Shown here one piece after another: positions 1 to 9,656 of a DNA stretch of 64,000 nucleotides; position 1 is the stretch's first letter; each line of letters starts with the position of its first letter. The notes under the pieces were generated by a model, which saw only the letters and a program-made list of their open reading frames with translations, was not told the origin of the DNA and searched no databases. The position numbers and the translations under genes were made by a program. The stretch is from the NCBI GenBank assembly GCA_016717285.1, contig JADKFU010000005.1, positions 976,501-1,040,500 of the forward strand, given 5' to 3'. The stretch is from Chitinophagaceae bacterium. Its GTDB lineage: Bacteria; Bacteroidota; Bacteroidia; Chitinophagales; UBA10324.

Positions 1-1153
1 CGCCTGTTTCTTTTGGTGCAAGAATAGTAAGCAGCGGATGTAAAGCACGATAGGTATCCCACAGTGAAAAAACTGTGTAATAGGTCGACCTTGTATTGTG
101 TACCTGTCCGTCTCTGCCGCGATAGTTTTTGTCAACATCATTATAGGCATTCGGCGCAATCATGCAATGATATAAAGCGGTATAGAATATTTTTTTTTGT
201 GTAGCAGTTCCGCCTTTCACTTCTATTTTATTCAGCCTGTAATTCCAGGTTGCATCTGCATTTATGTGCACTTCTTCAAAGTCCCAGGTCGGTAGTTCAC
301 GCTCGAGATTGTTTCGTGCACCTTCCATACTGACGGCCGACAAGGCAACTTTTGCAAGAATAGCTTCTCCATTGCTGGTATTGAATTGAAAGAATGCCTG
401 GATATTTTTTCCGGCCTGTTCATTGGAGTTTGACAATTGCTCCGCCGGAGCCATCACCCCATTTACAGAAATTCCATACGTATTGAATTGCTTGGAGAAT
501 TCGATTGCGAAATAAACCACCTGGTTAGCTGCCCATCCTCTTGAACGGCGCATACCTTGCACATGCCGTCCATCAATAATGGTTACTGATGATTCAATTA
601 CTTCATCACGGTGAGCGAGATCGAGAATGATATTGGATTGTTCTGACTTCGGGAATGTGTATTTGTGCATGCCCACTCTTGATGCAGTTGTTAATTCAAC
701 ATCAATATTGTTATCGTCAAGATGCACTGCATAATATCCCGGTGCAGCAGCTTCATGTGCATGTGAAAAATGAGAAGCGTATCCATCCTTGAAGTTTCCG
801 TTTTTCATCGGCGTTAAAACAGGTTCACCCAATGTTGGCATTAATAAAATATCGCCATAGTCACTCACTCCCGTTCCGCTAAGGTGCGTGTGTGTGAATC
901 CATAGATCACAGAATCGCTGTAATGATAACCGCCGCAGCCATCCCAACTGTCATCAATACGTGTGTCAGGAGAAAGTTGAATCATTCCAAATGGAATTGT
1001 TGCTCCGGGAAAAGTATGCCCATGGCCTCCTGTGCCAATGAAGGGGTTTACGAATTGGGTGAGGGAAGATTGTGCAGCAGAAATTTGTGGGCACAAAAAG
1101 AAGGCAACAAAAACAACTTTCAGTGGTGTAAAAAAGGAGAGTTTTCTATTCAC
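1..1153 (-). CDS. GH92 alpha-mannosidase (C-terminus off the left edge)
   Basis: Exo-acting alpha-1,2-mannosidase family enzyme, exported to the periplasm or cell surface to trim mannose chains. The frame is open from a GTG at 1153 to the window edge (about 384 residues seen). It starts with a hydrophobic signal peptide ending near SAAQS, followed by the GH92 N-terminal signature NPFIGTGGHGHTFPGA and PFGMIQLSPDT, then HTHLSGTG. Near the edge it has the family motif SLWDTYRALHPL. No ATG lies in frame upstream, so GTG is the likely start. It is the last visible gene of the minus-strand glycan operon, 116 bp after the TPM gene. Family call is firm; exact linkage specificity is inference. The catalytic C-terminal domain lies outside the window. 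Confidence 0.9.
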   Translation of the reverse strand, partial: MNRKLSFFTPLKVVFVAFFLCPQISAAQSSLTQFVNPFIGTGGHGHTFPGATIPFGMIQLSPDTRIDDSWDGCGGYHYSDSVIYGFTHTHLSGTGVSDYGDILLMPTLGEPVLTPMKNGNFKDGYASHFSHAHEAAAPGYYAVHLDDNNIDVELTTASRVGMHKYTFPKSEQSNIILDLAHRDEVIESSVTIIDGRHVQGMRRSRGWAANQVVYFAIEFSKQFNTYGISVNGVMAPAEQLSNSNEQAGKNIQAFFQFNTSNGEAILAKVALSAVSMEGARNNLERELPTWDFEEVHINADATWNYRLNKIEVKGGTATQKKIFYTALYHCMIAPNAYNDVDKNYRGRDGQVHNTRSTYYTVFSLWDTYRALHPLLTILAPKETG

Positions 1154-1269
1154 GGATTTGATTGGATGTGAGGAGCGAAATTCCAGAAATAAAATTTGTG
1201 CTCCAAATGTAATCAAGAGTCTTTTTCCAATCACCAATTAGCAACTCTTCATTTTCTGTATTTAAAAAC

Positions 1270-2742
1270 TTACCACCTCGATCCTGCGCCACCGCCACCT
1301 GAACTTCCACCGCCCCAGCTAGACCCACCACTGCTTCCTGAAGAACCTGAGCTTCCACCTGAACTACTGCTATGCACCAGCATAGGAATTGTATAGGGTA
1401 CCTCATCAGTTTGATGGCAGTTCATGCAATCAATAATTTTTTTGCCAACTCCTGAAGAGGTGTAGCTGGGAGGTTTCGTTGTAATGCGTCCTTTGATATA
1501 GCTTGTGCGTGCCTTGCAATGTTTGCATTCGGAATATTTAGACGAAATGTTGGGATAGATAAGTGTTGACTGATTCCCGCAATGATAGCAGTGCCAAACA
1601 TCGTAATCTACCGAATGAATCTGCTCTTCCACCAACTGAGTTTTTGATAGATACTGATCGTCTGAATTTTCATCCAGCCTGGTCATCAGGCTGCTGCAAT
1701 GGTCGCAGGTATAAGGTGCATTCCTGATTCTCTTAAGCTTTTGGTCTTTAAAAAATTTATACAGCAGGAAAGGAATCGGAAACAGGAAGTAAGTGATCGT
1801 CCAGTATCGGTTTGATTTTGTGAGTGCAAGATGAGCGGCAGCACGATCCGTTTCATAAAATTTTTCAATGTATTGGTTGACTCTGAGTCTGTGTTCGATG
1901 AGTAGCACAATCAGAAAAATGTAAAATGCGATGATGAATTCCGCTATGGTCAGCGGTGGGTCATACGTAAATTGTGACCAGAGATATGCAACAGGGAATC
2001 CTATATTTATTATCAGTGTTTTCACCCACCAGTAGGAGTTGTCGTTATACTTCGCAACATATTCCTTCATTCCAGGTTCATTTTTTTTCGGGCGAAAGAT
2101 GATGAGCAACAAGAGATAGATAATTCCTGCCGCAATCAGATATATAAAACTGAAGGGCTCCTGAAGTGGATCTGTAAATGATTGACCAAAAGCGGATGAA
2201 TTTTCAGCCATTACTTCCGGTGCATTCTTTGGATCAGTAATGTACGTGATCACAGCTTTAACTCCACCAAAGATGCAGGCATCATAGTTTCCGGCTTTGG
2301 CATAAGGCACCATAAATTGTTCCTGAATGTATTTACAGGTAACGTCCGGTAAAATTCCTTCCATGCCTTTGCCGGTTTCAAATTCTATCGATCTTTGATC
2401 CATGACCATCAATATCAAAAGACCATTGTCTTTTTCGCGATCACCGATTCCCCAGTAGTTGAATAATTGTGTAGCAAAAGACTTGGGAACCGTTTCACCA
2501 ATTGAATTAACGACTACCACTGCAACCTGGCAAGTGGTGGTGAGCTCCAGGTTTTTTAACAGAGAATCAATGCCAGCAACAGTGGATTCCGAAAGCACAT
2601 GGTCAGGGTTGCTGACATACTGAAAACCAGGCGATGATTTTGGATCTGGTAGATTCTCCACAGTATATATTCCTGTTGAATAGGCCAGAGAAGAGCAGAT
2701 GATCAGGAACAGTGTACACGATATTTTTTGAAGGAGTAGCAT
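1270..2742 (-). CDS. TPM-domain membrane protein with zinc ribbons and Gly/Ser tail
   Basis: Membrane protein of the TPM (YgcG-like) family, 490 aa. A signal peptide (1-22) precedes a TPM domain at about 30-180. About four membrane segments follow (near 200-225, 240-262, 265-290 and 318-340). Then come four Cys pairs (CDHC, CYHC, CKHC, CMNC) that would make two zinc ribbons. The last ~33 residues are almost only Gly and Ser, ending GSRW, as in other YgcG-type proteins. TPM domains are linked to membrane-protein turnover or repair, but the role is not settled. It lies 54 bp after the beta-mannosidase gene in the same direction, so it is probably cotranscribed; a direct part in glycan use is not shown. 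Confidence 0.8.
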   Translation of the reverse strand: MLLLQKISCTLFLIICSSLAYSTGIYTVENLPDPKSSPGFQYVSNPDHVLSESTVAGIDSLLKNLELTTTCQVAVVVVNSIGETVPKSFATQLFNYWGIGDREKDNGLLILMVMDQRSIEFETGKGMEGILPDVTCKYIQEQFMVPYAKAGNYDACIFGGVKAVITYITDPKNAPEVMAENSSAFGQSFTDPLQEPFSFIYLIAAGIIYLLLLIIFRPKKNEPGMKEYVAKYNDNSYWWVKTLIINIGFPVAYLWSQFTYDPPLTIAEFIIAFYIFLIVLLIEHRLRVNQYIEKFYETDRAAAHLALTKSNRYWTITYFLFPIPFLLYKFFKDQKLKRIRNAPYTCDHCSSLMTRLDENSDDQYLSKTQLVEEQIHSVDYDVWHCYHCGNQSTLIYPNISSKYSECKHCKARTSYIKGRITTKPPSYTSSGVGKKIIDCMNCHQTDEVPYTIPMLVHSSSSGGSSGSSGSSGGSSWGGGSSGGGGAGSRW

Positions 2743-2796
2743 TTTTGAGTTAGGTTTCTACCAATGAAAATATAGCGATACATTGAATGGAAATGA

Positions 2797-5466
2797 TTAA
2801 TAACTATCCACCAGTGACGTAATCTTTATCGAAAGATCGGTAACATTAATTTTGCTTTTTGAAAATAGATTGATTGTTTTTTTTTGATTCGGAAACAGGT
2901 CGAAAAAGTTTTCTCTGAATTTCAAGTCCTCGTTTTGACATTCAAGATAGACGTCTTTTGCAAAATGATTGCTGGAAAGTTCAATTTGATATTGGTAGGG
3001 AAAATCTTTCACTAAAGAATGATCGTCAAGATATTTTATATGCTGTTCAATTGTCAATTTTGGAAGCGCGAGGTCTTTAGGTTTTGTAAAGAAATAATTC
3101 TTTTTGGCCAATAGATGTTCACCTGTAGCGAATGAAACAGCTAAAACAGATTTGCCGGCTGCAAAATTCTTTGGAAGTTTTTTTTCGTCGAGTGAAAATA
3201 CAAGCTGACTTTGATTGGCACTTACTGTAACAATTTTTTCAGCCGACTTTATCTTTGTTCCGTTGAAATCATACAAATCCAATTTTAATAAACCGGTTAC
3301 CTCCGCTAATGAATCTGAAACAACAAACACTTTAAAATATTTATCCTCTTTAATTATTGAAATCAAAAATGGTTTGTATAGTTCTTTGACAGCGAATTGA
3401 AGGGCCTTCCATTCGCCATAATAGTCACGACTGCTCCATGAAACTACCGGCCAGCAATCATTCAGTTGCCAGTATAAAGTACCCGAACAATAAGGTTTTG
3501 CACGGCGGTGCGCTTCAATTGCAGTAGTTATTCCATCGCGTTGCAATAGCTGCGAAACATAAACATAACTTTCAAAGTCTTTCGGCGTGTTGTAATCCCT
3601 TTCAAGATATTCGTTTATTGTTTCAAAGCCCGTTGGATGCTTTTGATGAATGTTCATTACATCTGAAAATTTATTTTCTCCTGTAAATTTCAGGCTGTAA
3701 TCTTCTGTAGATGAAAATTTATTGATCGTTTTCATGGCAGGCAAACCCTGGAAACCATACTCGCTCATGAACCTCCCAATTTTTTGATTGTAGATATCAA
3801 AAGGTTCTTTCCCCCACCAGACACCCCAATAATGCGCATCGCCCTGCTGCAAACTTTCTTTATGACCCCAACCAATTTCAGGAGAGGAGGGGACATAAAA
3901 CCGCTGAGGATCATATTGATGAATTACATCAGGAATTACAGTTTGAAACAGATTCAAATAATCATTCCATATTTTTTTCTGAGCAGCTTCCTCATAATGA
4001 TATTGTGCCTGCCAGCCCCAGTTGTGCCAGGCTTCGTCAATTTCATTGTTACCGCACCACAGGGCAATACACGCATGGTTTCGCAACCGGATCACATTGT
4101 CTTTTATTTCCTGTTTCACATTCTCTACAAAAGCAGAATCACCGGGAACCATCGCGCCTGCGAACATAAAATCCTGCCAGATCAAAATGCCTTTTTCATC
4201 ACACAGTTGATAAAACGCATCGTCCGCATATACGCCTCCTCCCCAAACCCGAAGCATGTTCATATTTGACGCAACTGCATCATCAATTATTTTTACATAA
4301 TCTGAATGGGTAACACGCGGAATAAAATTATCAGGCGGAATGTAGTTGGCGCCTTTCATAAAAACGGGAATACCATTCAGTTCAAATGTGAATCCCGAAC
4401 CGATCGAATCTTTTTGTTGCACCAGTTTCAATGTTCTGATTCCGAATTTTGTACGGAATAAAACGGCACATAAATCTCCATCAATGCATAGTTGCAGGTT
4501 GTATAATTTCTGTTCTCCCCATCCATTGCACCACCAGAGTTGCGGTTGAGAAATTTTAAGAGGAATGATAACTTCATTCATTCCAATTTGCAAATCAAAA
4601 ATAGTTGTAGCAGATTCTGTTCCTGATGTATTTGAAAAAGTAAACGAATAGGATTTTTCAACATTGGAATTGATAAGAGCATGAATTGATAAGTAAGCTG
4701 AGTCATTGATTAACGAATCCTGATTGACCAGTGCATGCTCTAAATTAAAAGGGCTCCATCCAATGAGGTTGATGTTTTTCCAAATGCCGCACGAAATCAG
4801 TCTCGGTCCCCAATCCCAGCCATATTGATACTGCGCTTTGCGGGTTACTGTTTTGCCATCTACATCACCGGCAAGTGGATAAGGAATTTGATTGATGATT
4901 TGAGTTCCTTTTTTGGTTGCGGAGTAAAAGTGAATGAGAAGGTGGTTGGTGGTACCGTTTAAAAGTTGTTGTACGGTGTCTTTGGATATGGATGGAGGGG
5001 AGTAACGACTTAAAAGTCGTTGTACATCGACTGTGTAAATCCGGAACATGTTTTCTCCACGCAGGATCAATGTGTCGTTCAGATAAACATCAGCATAAGT
5101 ATCCAATCCGTCAAATTGCAATTCAATGTTTTTTTGACTGAGCAGATAAGCAGGACAGGAAAAATAAGCTTGATATTCCCAGTCTTCGTTTTCTACCCAT
5201 TGCACTTTTTTTTCATTGTCACTATAATAAGGATCAGGAATCAAATGATTATCGAGAAGGTCAGTGTGGACTGTTCCGGGAATGGTTGCGGGAAGCCAGA
5301 TTGAATCACCGGCTTTTCGAAATTGCCAGGATATACCGTTCTCAGAGGTGAGTGAAATAGAAACAGATTGCGCGATTGCGCTGATATCCAGGCAGAAGAG
5401 ATCAATCAACGACAGGAAGGCAATGAAAAATAACGAAGTAAATTTTTCTTTTGCTAAACTTTTCAC
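2797..5466 (-). CDS. GH2 beta-mannosidase
   Basis: Exo-beta-mannosidase removing terminal beta-linked mannose, as from the N-glycan core. 889 aa with an N-terminal signal segment (about 1-33), so exported. Domain order is that of GH2: sugar-binding jelly roll (40-230), immunoglobulin-like domain (240-345), TIM barrel (350-690) and C-terminal beta domains. The acid/base motif WCGNNE places the catalytic Glu at 475, and the nucleophile motif MSEYGFQG places the second Glu at about 569. RVWGGGVY is the usual strand of this subfamily. The start lies 1 bp after the cutC stop, indicating translational coupling. Confidence 0.93.
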   Translation of the reverse strand: MKSLAKEKFTSLFFIAFLSLIDLFCLDISAIAQSVSISLTSENGISWQFRKAGDSIWLPATIPGTVHTDLLDNHLIPDPYYSDNEKKVQWVENEDWEYQAYFSCPAYLLSQKNIELQFDGLDTYADVYLNDTLILRGENMFRIYTVDVQRLLSRYSPPSISKDTVQQLLNGTTNHLLIHFYSATKKGTQIINQIPYPLAGDVDGKTVTRKAQYQYGWDWGPRLISCGIWKNINLIGWSPFNLEHALVNQDSLINDSAYLSIHALINSNVEKSYSFTFSNTSGTESATTIFDLQIGMNEVIIPLKISQPQLWWCNGWGEQKLYNLQLCIDGDLCAVLFRTKFGIRTLKLVQQKDSIGSGFTFELNGIPVFMKGANYIPPDNFIPRVTHSDYVKIIDDAVASNMNMLRVWGGGVYADDAFYQLCDEKGILIWQDFMFAGAMVPGDSAFVENVKQEIKDNVIRLRNHACIALWCGNNEIDEAWHNWGWQAQYHYEEAAQKKIWNDYLNLFQTVIPDVIHQYDPQRFYVPSSPEIGWGHKESLQQGDAHYWGVWWGKEPFDIYNQKIGRFMSEYGFQGLPAMKTINKFSSTEDYSLKFTGENKFSDVMNIHQKHPTGFETINEYLERDYNTPKDFESYVYVSQLLQRDGITTAIEAHRRAKPYCSGTLYWQLNDCWPVVSWSSRDYYGEWKALQFAVKELYKPFLISIIKEDKYFKVFVVSDSLAEVTGLLKLDLYDFNGTKIKSAEKIVTVSANQSQLVFSLDEKKLPKNFAAGKSVLAVSFATGEHLLAKKNYFFTKPKDLALPKLTIEQHIKYLDDHSLVKDFPYQYQIELSSNHFAKDVYLECQNEDLKFRENFFDLFPNQKKTINLFSKSKINVTDLSIKITSLVDSY

Positions 5467-5467
5467 G

Positions 5468-6175
5468 TTAGAGGTTTATGAAAGTATCATTAGCTGCCTG
5501 CATCATGTTTTTGATCCGCATCAAATCTGAAACATAACTTCCATCAACTTGTTTTTTTCTTGCGGAGAAATGAATTTCAGTGATTCCGGATTCTTTCACA
5601 ATGGCGGAAATATTTTCTTCCGTAATTCCGCCGCCAGCCAGGATGGATATTCTGCCATTAGAATGGTTCATTAATTCTTTGATCAGTTGAGCGCCTGCCA
5701 ATGGATTTTCTTGCTGACCTGAAGTAAGCACGCGGTCAACTCCTAGCTCAATCAATTCTTTCAGCGATTGTATTGGATCGTGCACCACATCAAAGGCCCG
5801 ATGAAAGGTAATGGAAAGCGGATGAGCGTGTTCCATCAGTTCGGCGCAACGAATTTTGTCTATGGTGCGATCAGGATTTAGGACACCTGTTACGATTCCA
5901 GCGACCTGCATTTTTTTGCAACGGATAATTTCCTCTTTCATGCAATCATATTCTTCCTCCGAAAACACGAAATTACCCGCGCGGGGACGGATAAGCACAT
6001 GAATCGGAATATGAATCAATTCCTTTGCGTCCCGGATTATTTTGTCGTGTGGCGTCAATCCTCCCACTTCCAAATATTCGCAGAGCTCAATTCTGTCAGC
6101 TCCCGCCAATTGCGCATTGATGGCGGATTGTATCCCATTCGCACAAACCTCGAAGATTAATTTTTTCTTCTGCAT
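5468..6175 (-). CDS. cutC: CutC family protein
   Basis: TIM-barrel protein of the CutC family, 235 aa, the usual length, cytoplasmic. Visible family motifs are FEVCANG at the N-terminus, GADRIELCEYLEVGGLTP, HVLIRPRAGNF, FHRAFD and ILAGGGI. CutC was first linked to copper homeostasis, but its biochemical role is uncertain. Members often sit inside carbohydrate operons of Bacteroidota, as here between hexosaminidase and beta-mannosidase genes. It begins 9 bp after the GH20 stop and abuts the GH2 start, so it is clearly part of the operon. A sugar-related function is inference from position. Confidence 0.88.
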   Translation of the reverse strand: MQKKKLIFEVCANGIQSAINAQLAGADRIELCEYLEVGGLTPHDKIIRDAKELIHIPIHVLIRPRAGNFVFSEEEYDCMKEEIIRCKKMQVAGIVTGVLNPDRTIDKIRCAELMEHAHPLSITFHRAFDVVHDPIQSLKELIELGVDRVLTSGQQENPLAGAQLIKELMNHSNGRISILAGGGITEENISAIVKESGITEIHFSARKKQVDGSYVSDLMRIKNMMQAANDTFINL

Positions 6176-6184
6176 GAGAGATGA

Positions 6185-8533
6185 TTATTCGATTCCAATC
6201 TCATCCGCGAAAAGCCAGGCAGGATTTCCGGATCCTGCTTTCCCGGCAGGAATATTTCCTGCATTCACCGCTATTATTTTTATGTAGCGGGTTGTAGTTT
6301 TAGTAAAAGTAAAAGTGGCTTTTCTTCCACCTGTTTTTTTTATCGCTTCATTATTTTTTGTACCTACTGTCCGAAAAGTTTTTCCGTCGGAAGAAATGGA
6401 AACAGTAACCTGTTGCGGAAGATAGATCCAGCTTCCTTCATCATCTAATACACCAAGAGATATTTTGGAAATCATTTCTGACTTGCCGAGATCAACCATT
6501 GCTTCGATGTTTTTTCCTGAAAATCCGAGCCATTCACTGCCATTCCATGGAAGATGACCAACGATTCCATTCACGAGCGTAAAAGGTCCGCCGTTGCTGT
6601 ATTTGGCATCCGGTGCATTGAGTAACGTGATATTCTTGGCGGTAGCTTTATTTATTTCCAGTTGCTGCACATTTTCAGCACTCAAATTACCTGACACATC
6701 CTTCGACTTTATGTTCATTATTACAGAATGTGTGATCAGTAAATCAATCGGGCCGCGTTCAAACTGAGTGTTGTTGGTGGCGGATAGGATTTCATTTTCG
6801 TAGGAGCTGAGGTTATAATTAATAGTTGCCGAAGGATCGTCAGTAAAGAGACGGGCGATAATTCCTGCACCATTTTCATTGGGTCTTAAGGCAAACTTAG
6901 CTTCCAGTATAGCTTTGGAGTAGTTAATTTTTGCCGCATTAAATTCCGGAAAATGATTCGCGGAAAGTCTTGCAACAAAATCAGCATAGTTGCGATTTTC
7001 TTTTTGACTCCAGAGCACTTCGCTCATCGCGCAAATTCTCGGGAAGATCATGTATTGCAATTTTGAAAAAGATTCGATGTACTCTGTCCATAGATTGGCT
7101 TGTCCGCCCATGATGAAAGATTGTTTATCTGTAGCGAGTGCAGGCGGCATCGGCTCAAATGCATATACTTTTTCAAGCGGAACATAACCACCAATGGCAA
7201 GAGGTTCATGCGTATTCTGCGATTGGTAATAATCAAAATAACAAAAATCTGTAGGTGACATCACCACGTTATGATTTGAAGAGGCAGCCGCGGTTCCACC
7301 GTCAATTCCCCGCCAGCTCATCACAGCAGCGCTTGTTGACAAGCCATCTTCAAGAATTTCATCCCACCCAATAATACTCCTTCCATGTGCACTTACAAAT
7401 GTTTCTATTCGCCTGGTAAAATATCCCTGCAGTGCATTTTCGTTTTTCAATCTCAATTGCTGCATCAGGTTCTGGCAATAGACACTTTTTTGCCACTGTT
7501 CCTTTGGACATTCATCACCGCCGATGTGAATGTATTTTGAAGGAAACAACTCCATTACTTCGAGCAATACATTCTGCATGAATGAAATTGTTTCTTCTGT
7601 CGGGCACAATACATCGTTGAATACACCCCAATTCTTTGCAACATTAAATGAACTGCCGGAACAAGCTAATTCCGGATACGCACTTAAAAGCGCCAATACA
7701 TGTCCGGGCATTTCAATTTCGGGAACAATAGTGATGAAACGTTTTTGTGCATAAGCCACTACTTCCCTGATATCTTCCTGTGAATAAAATCCTCCGTATC
7801 GTATGGAATCGAACTGTGGCTGGTTGCTGTAATGACCGATTAATGTTCCATCGCGCCATGCGCCAACCGATGTGAGAAGCGGATATTTTTTTATTTCAAT
7901 CCGCCAACCCTGATCATCAGTGAGGTGCCAGTGGAAGGTGTTGAATTTATAAGCGGCGAGATAATCAATATATTTTTTCACTTGTTCTTTAGAAAAAAAA
8001 TGACGGGCAACATCAAGGTGCATGCCGCGCCAGTTAAAACGTGGATAGTCAATAAGAATAGTTTTTGGAATTAATAATTTACCGGAAGCAGCCATAGGAG
8101 GACACAATTGCAGTAAGCTTTGCAATGCGTAAAATATTCCGGCACCATCTTTTGCCTGGATAATGATTTTGTTTTCATCAATAGAAATCCTGTAACCTTC
8201 AGCAGGCAATTCGCCGGCATTTATACGCTGCATGCGAATAACATTTGTCTCAAGATTGCTGTTTGCCTCTTCGTGAATTACAATTGAATACTGTTGTTTC
8301 AATTGTGAATTGAATATGGATGCAGTAGCAGCATCGTCCGGATTGTTCCAGGTAATATGAGTGGCGTTTGATAACTCAAAATTTCCCGGTAGAATTTTCA
8401 CTGACACCGGCAATGGAATGATTCCGGACTTTACAGTAGTTTGAGCGTGAGCAGGACTGTTATAATGAAATTGCAAAAACAGAAAGGCACAAAAAATGAG
8501 AAAGTATTGAAGAGAAAAATAGAAACGAATCAT
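6185..8533 (-). CDS. GH20 beta-N-acetylhexosaminidase
   Basis: Exo-hexosaminidase releasing terminal GlcNAc or GalNAc by substrate-assisted catalysis. 782 aa: signal peptide (1-30, cut near AHAQ), GH20 N-terminal alpha/beta domain (35-160), and catalytic TIM barrel from about 165, with RGMHLDVARHFF, FHWHLTDDQGWR and the Asp-Glu pair in HIGGDECPK (Asp340, Glu341). WTEYIES and MSEVLWS are also typical. The C-terminal ~150 residues look like a carbohydrate-binding F5/8-type or Chb_C-like beta domain. It lies between the ROK kinase (39 bp upstream) and cutC, and should supply the amino sugar or expose mannose for the flanking mannosidases. Confidence 0.94.
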   Translation of the reverse strand: MIRFYFSLQYFLIFCAFLFLQFHYNSPAHAQTTVKSGIIPLPVSVKILPGNFELSNATHITWNNPDDAATASIFNSQLKQQYSIVIHEEANSNLETNVIRMQRINAGELPAEGYRISIDENKIIIQAKDGAGIFYALQSLLQLCPPMAASGKLLIPKTILIDYPRFNWRGMHLDVARHFFSKEQVKKYIDYLAAYKFNTFHWHLTDDQGWRIEIKKYPLLTSVGAWRDGTLIGHYSNQPQFDSIRYGGFYSQEDIREVVAYAQKRFITIVPEIEMPGHVLALLSAYPELACSGSSFNVAKNWGVFNDVLCPTEETISFMQNVLLEVMELFPSKYIHIGGDECPKEQWQKSVYCQNLMQQLRLKNENALQGYFTRRIETFVSAHGRSIIGWDEILEDGLSTSAAVMSWRGIDGGTAAASSNHNVVMSPTDFCYFDYYQSQNTHEPLAIGGYVPLEKVYAFEPMPPALATDKQSFIMGGQANLWTEYIESFSKLQYMIFPRICAMSEVLWSQKENRNYADFVARLSANHFPEFNAAKINYSKAILEAKFALRPNENGAGIIARLFTDDPSATINYNLSSYENEILSATNNTQFERGPIDLLITHSVIMNIKSKDVSGNLSAENVQQLEINKATAKNITLLNAPDAKYSNGGPFTLVNGIVGHLPWNGSEWLGFSGKNIEAMVDLGKSEMISKISLGVLDDEGSWIYLPQQVTVSISSDGKTFRTVGTKNNEAIKKTGGRKATFTFTKTTTRYIKIIAVNAGNIPAGKAGSGNPAWLFADEIGIE

Positions 8534-8572
8534 TTAACGATGTTCTTGTATTGCAGATTTGGAAGTGGGCTG

Positions 8573-9532
8573 TTAATTCAATTCATGCCAGATTAAAGAG
8601 GCTGCACCGAGAATGGCAGCATCACCATCATTCAGCAACGATGGAAGAATTTTTACTTTGCCCTGATAAATCTTCAGCAGGTTCTTTTCAAAAGTTTCAC
8701 GTGTGGGTTTAAAAATTAATTCGCCGGATTGTGCCAGTCCTCCAAAGAGAAAGATAGCTTCAGGACTTAAGTAAGTTACCGCGTTTGCGAGCGCAATACC
8801 AAGAATGTGACCGGTATAATTAAATGCACTCAACGCTTCTTCGTCACCTTGTTTAGCGAGTTGAAAAATATAGGAAGCATCAATCATTTCCGGTTCAACT
8901 GGTGAGCGTTTATCTTTTTCCGCGAGAAACTTCAGGTAAGATTTGCGGATACCCGTTGCCGAAGCGTAGGTTTCAAGACAACCATAACGACCACAACCAC
9001 AAAGCCGGTTACTGTCTTCCTTAATAATGGTATGTCCCATCTCACCTGCAAAACCATCATTGCCATAAACCAACATGCCGTTTGAAACGATGCCGCTTCC
9101 GAGCCCGGTGCCGAGTGTGATGAAAATAAAATGCTTCATGTTTTTAGCGCCACCAAATCGCATTTCGCCGATAGCTGCGGCTTTGGCATCGTTGGTCAAA
9201 ACGACGGGCAGCTTGAGTGCATCTTTAAAAAGGTTGACCAAAGGAACAATGCCTTTCCAGGGAAGATTAGGAGCGAATTCAACAGTGCCGGAGTAATAAT
9301 TTCCATTGGGACTTCCGATTCCTGCACCAACGAGTTCCACATTCTTAAGTTCTTTCGAAAGTTGAATGATAGAAGATGATATCACATGGGCAAAGTCTTC
9401 CGGCTTTTTAAAGTTGGGTGTTTTGGCAGTTTCCTGTCGCAGGATTATTCCGTCTTCATCCACCAATCCGAACTTTGTGCTTGTTCCCCCAATGTCAATG
9501 CCAACCACTATTTTTTTCATCATGAATCTCAA
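8573..9532 (-). CDS. ROK family sugar kinase
   Basis: Cytoplasmic ATP-dependent sugar kinase of the ROK family, 319 aa. The phosphate-binding motif DIGGTSTK lies near the N-terminus, TLGTGLGSG in the middle, and the ROK zinc motif appears as GHT followed by CGCGRYGCLE. It may phosphorylate glucose, mannose or N-acetylglucosamine; the sequence does not decide. It is the first gene of the minus-strand glycan operon and would activate sugars released by the GH20, GH2 and GH92 enzymes downstream. The start could equally be the ATGs at 9523 or 9520, where the protein begins MMKKIVVGID. Confidence 0.9.
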   Translation of the reverse strand: MRFMMKKIVVGIDIGGTSTKFGLVDEDGIILRQETAKTPNFKKPEDFAHVISSSIIQLSKELKNVELVGAGIGSPNGNYYSGTVEFAPNLPWKGIVPLVNLFKDALKLPVVLTNDAKAAAIGEMRFGGAKNMKHFIFITLGTGLGSGIVSNGMLVYGNDGFAGEMGHTIIKEDSNRLCGCGRYGCLETYASATGIRKSYLKFLAEKDKRSPVEPEMIDASYIFQLAKQGDEEALSAFNYTGHILGIALANAVTYLSPEAIFLFGGLAQSGELIFKPTRETFEKNLLKIYQGKVKILPSLLNDGDAAILGAASLIWHELN

Positions 9533-9656
9533 TGAATTTCCGGTTAAGATGAGCAGAATTATTCCGATTACAAAATGTAAGGCCGGATAGCCTCAAAGCT
9601 AAAGAACTCATCACCTGACATTATTTTTATACAACCGTTGAATGGATAACAATATG

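Noticed and set aside
1196..1396. Pro/Leu-rich plus-strand ORF
   Set aside because: It is the complement of the Gly/Ser-rich tail of the TPM protein; composition is a shadow effect.
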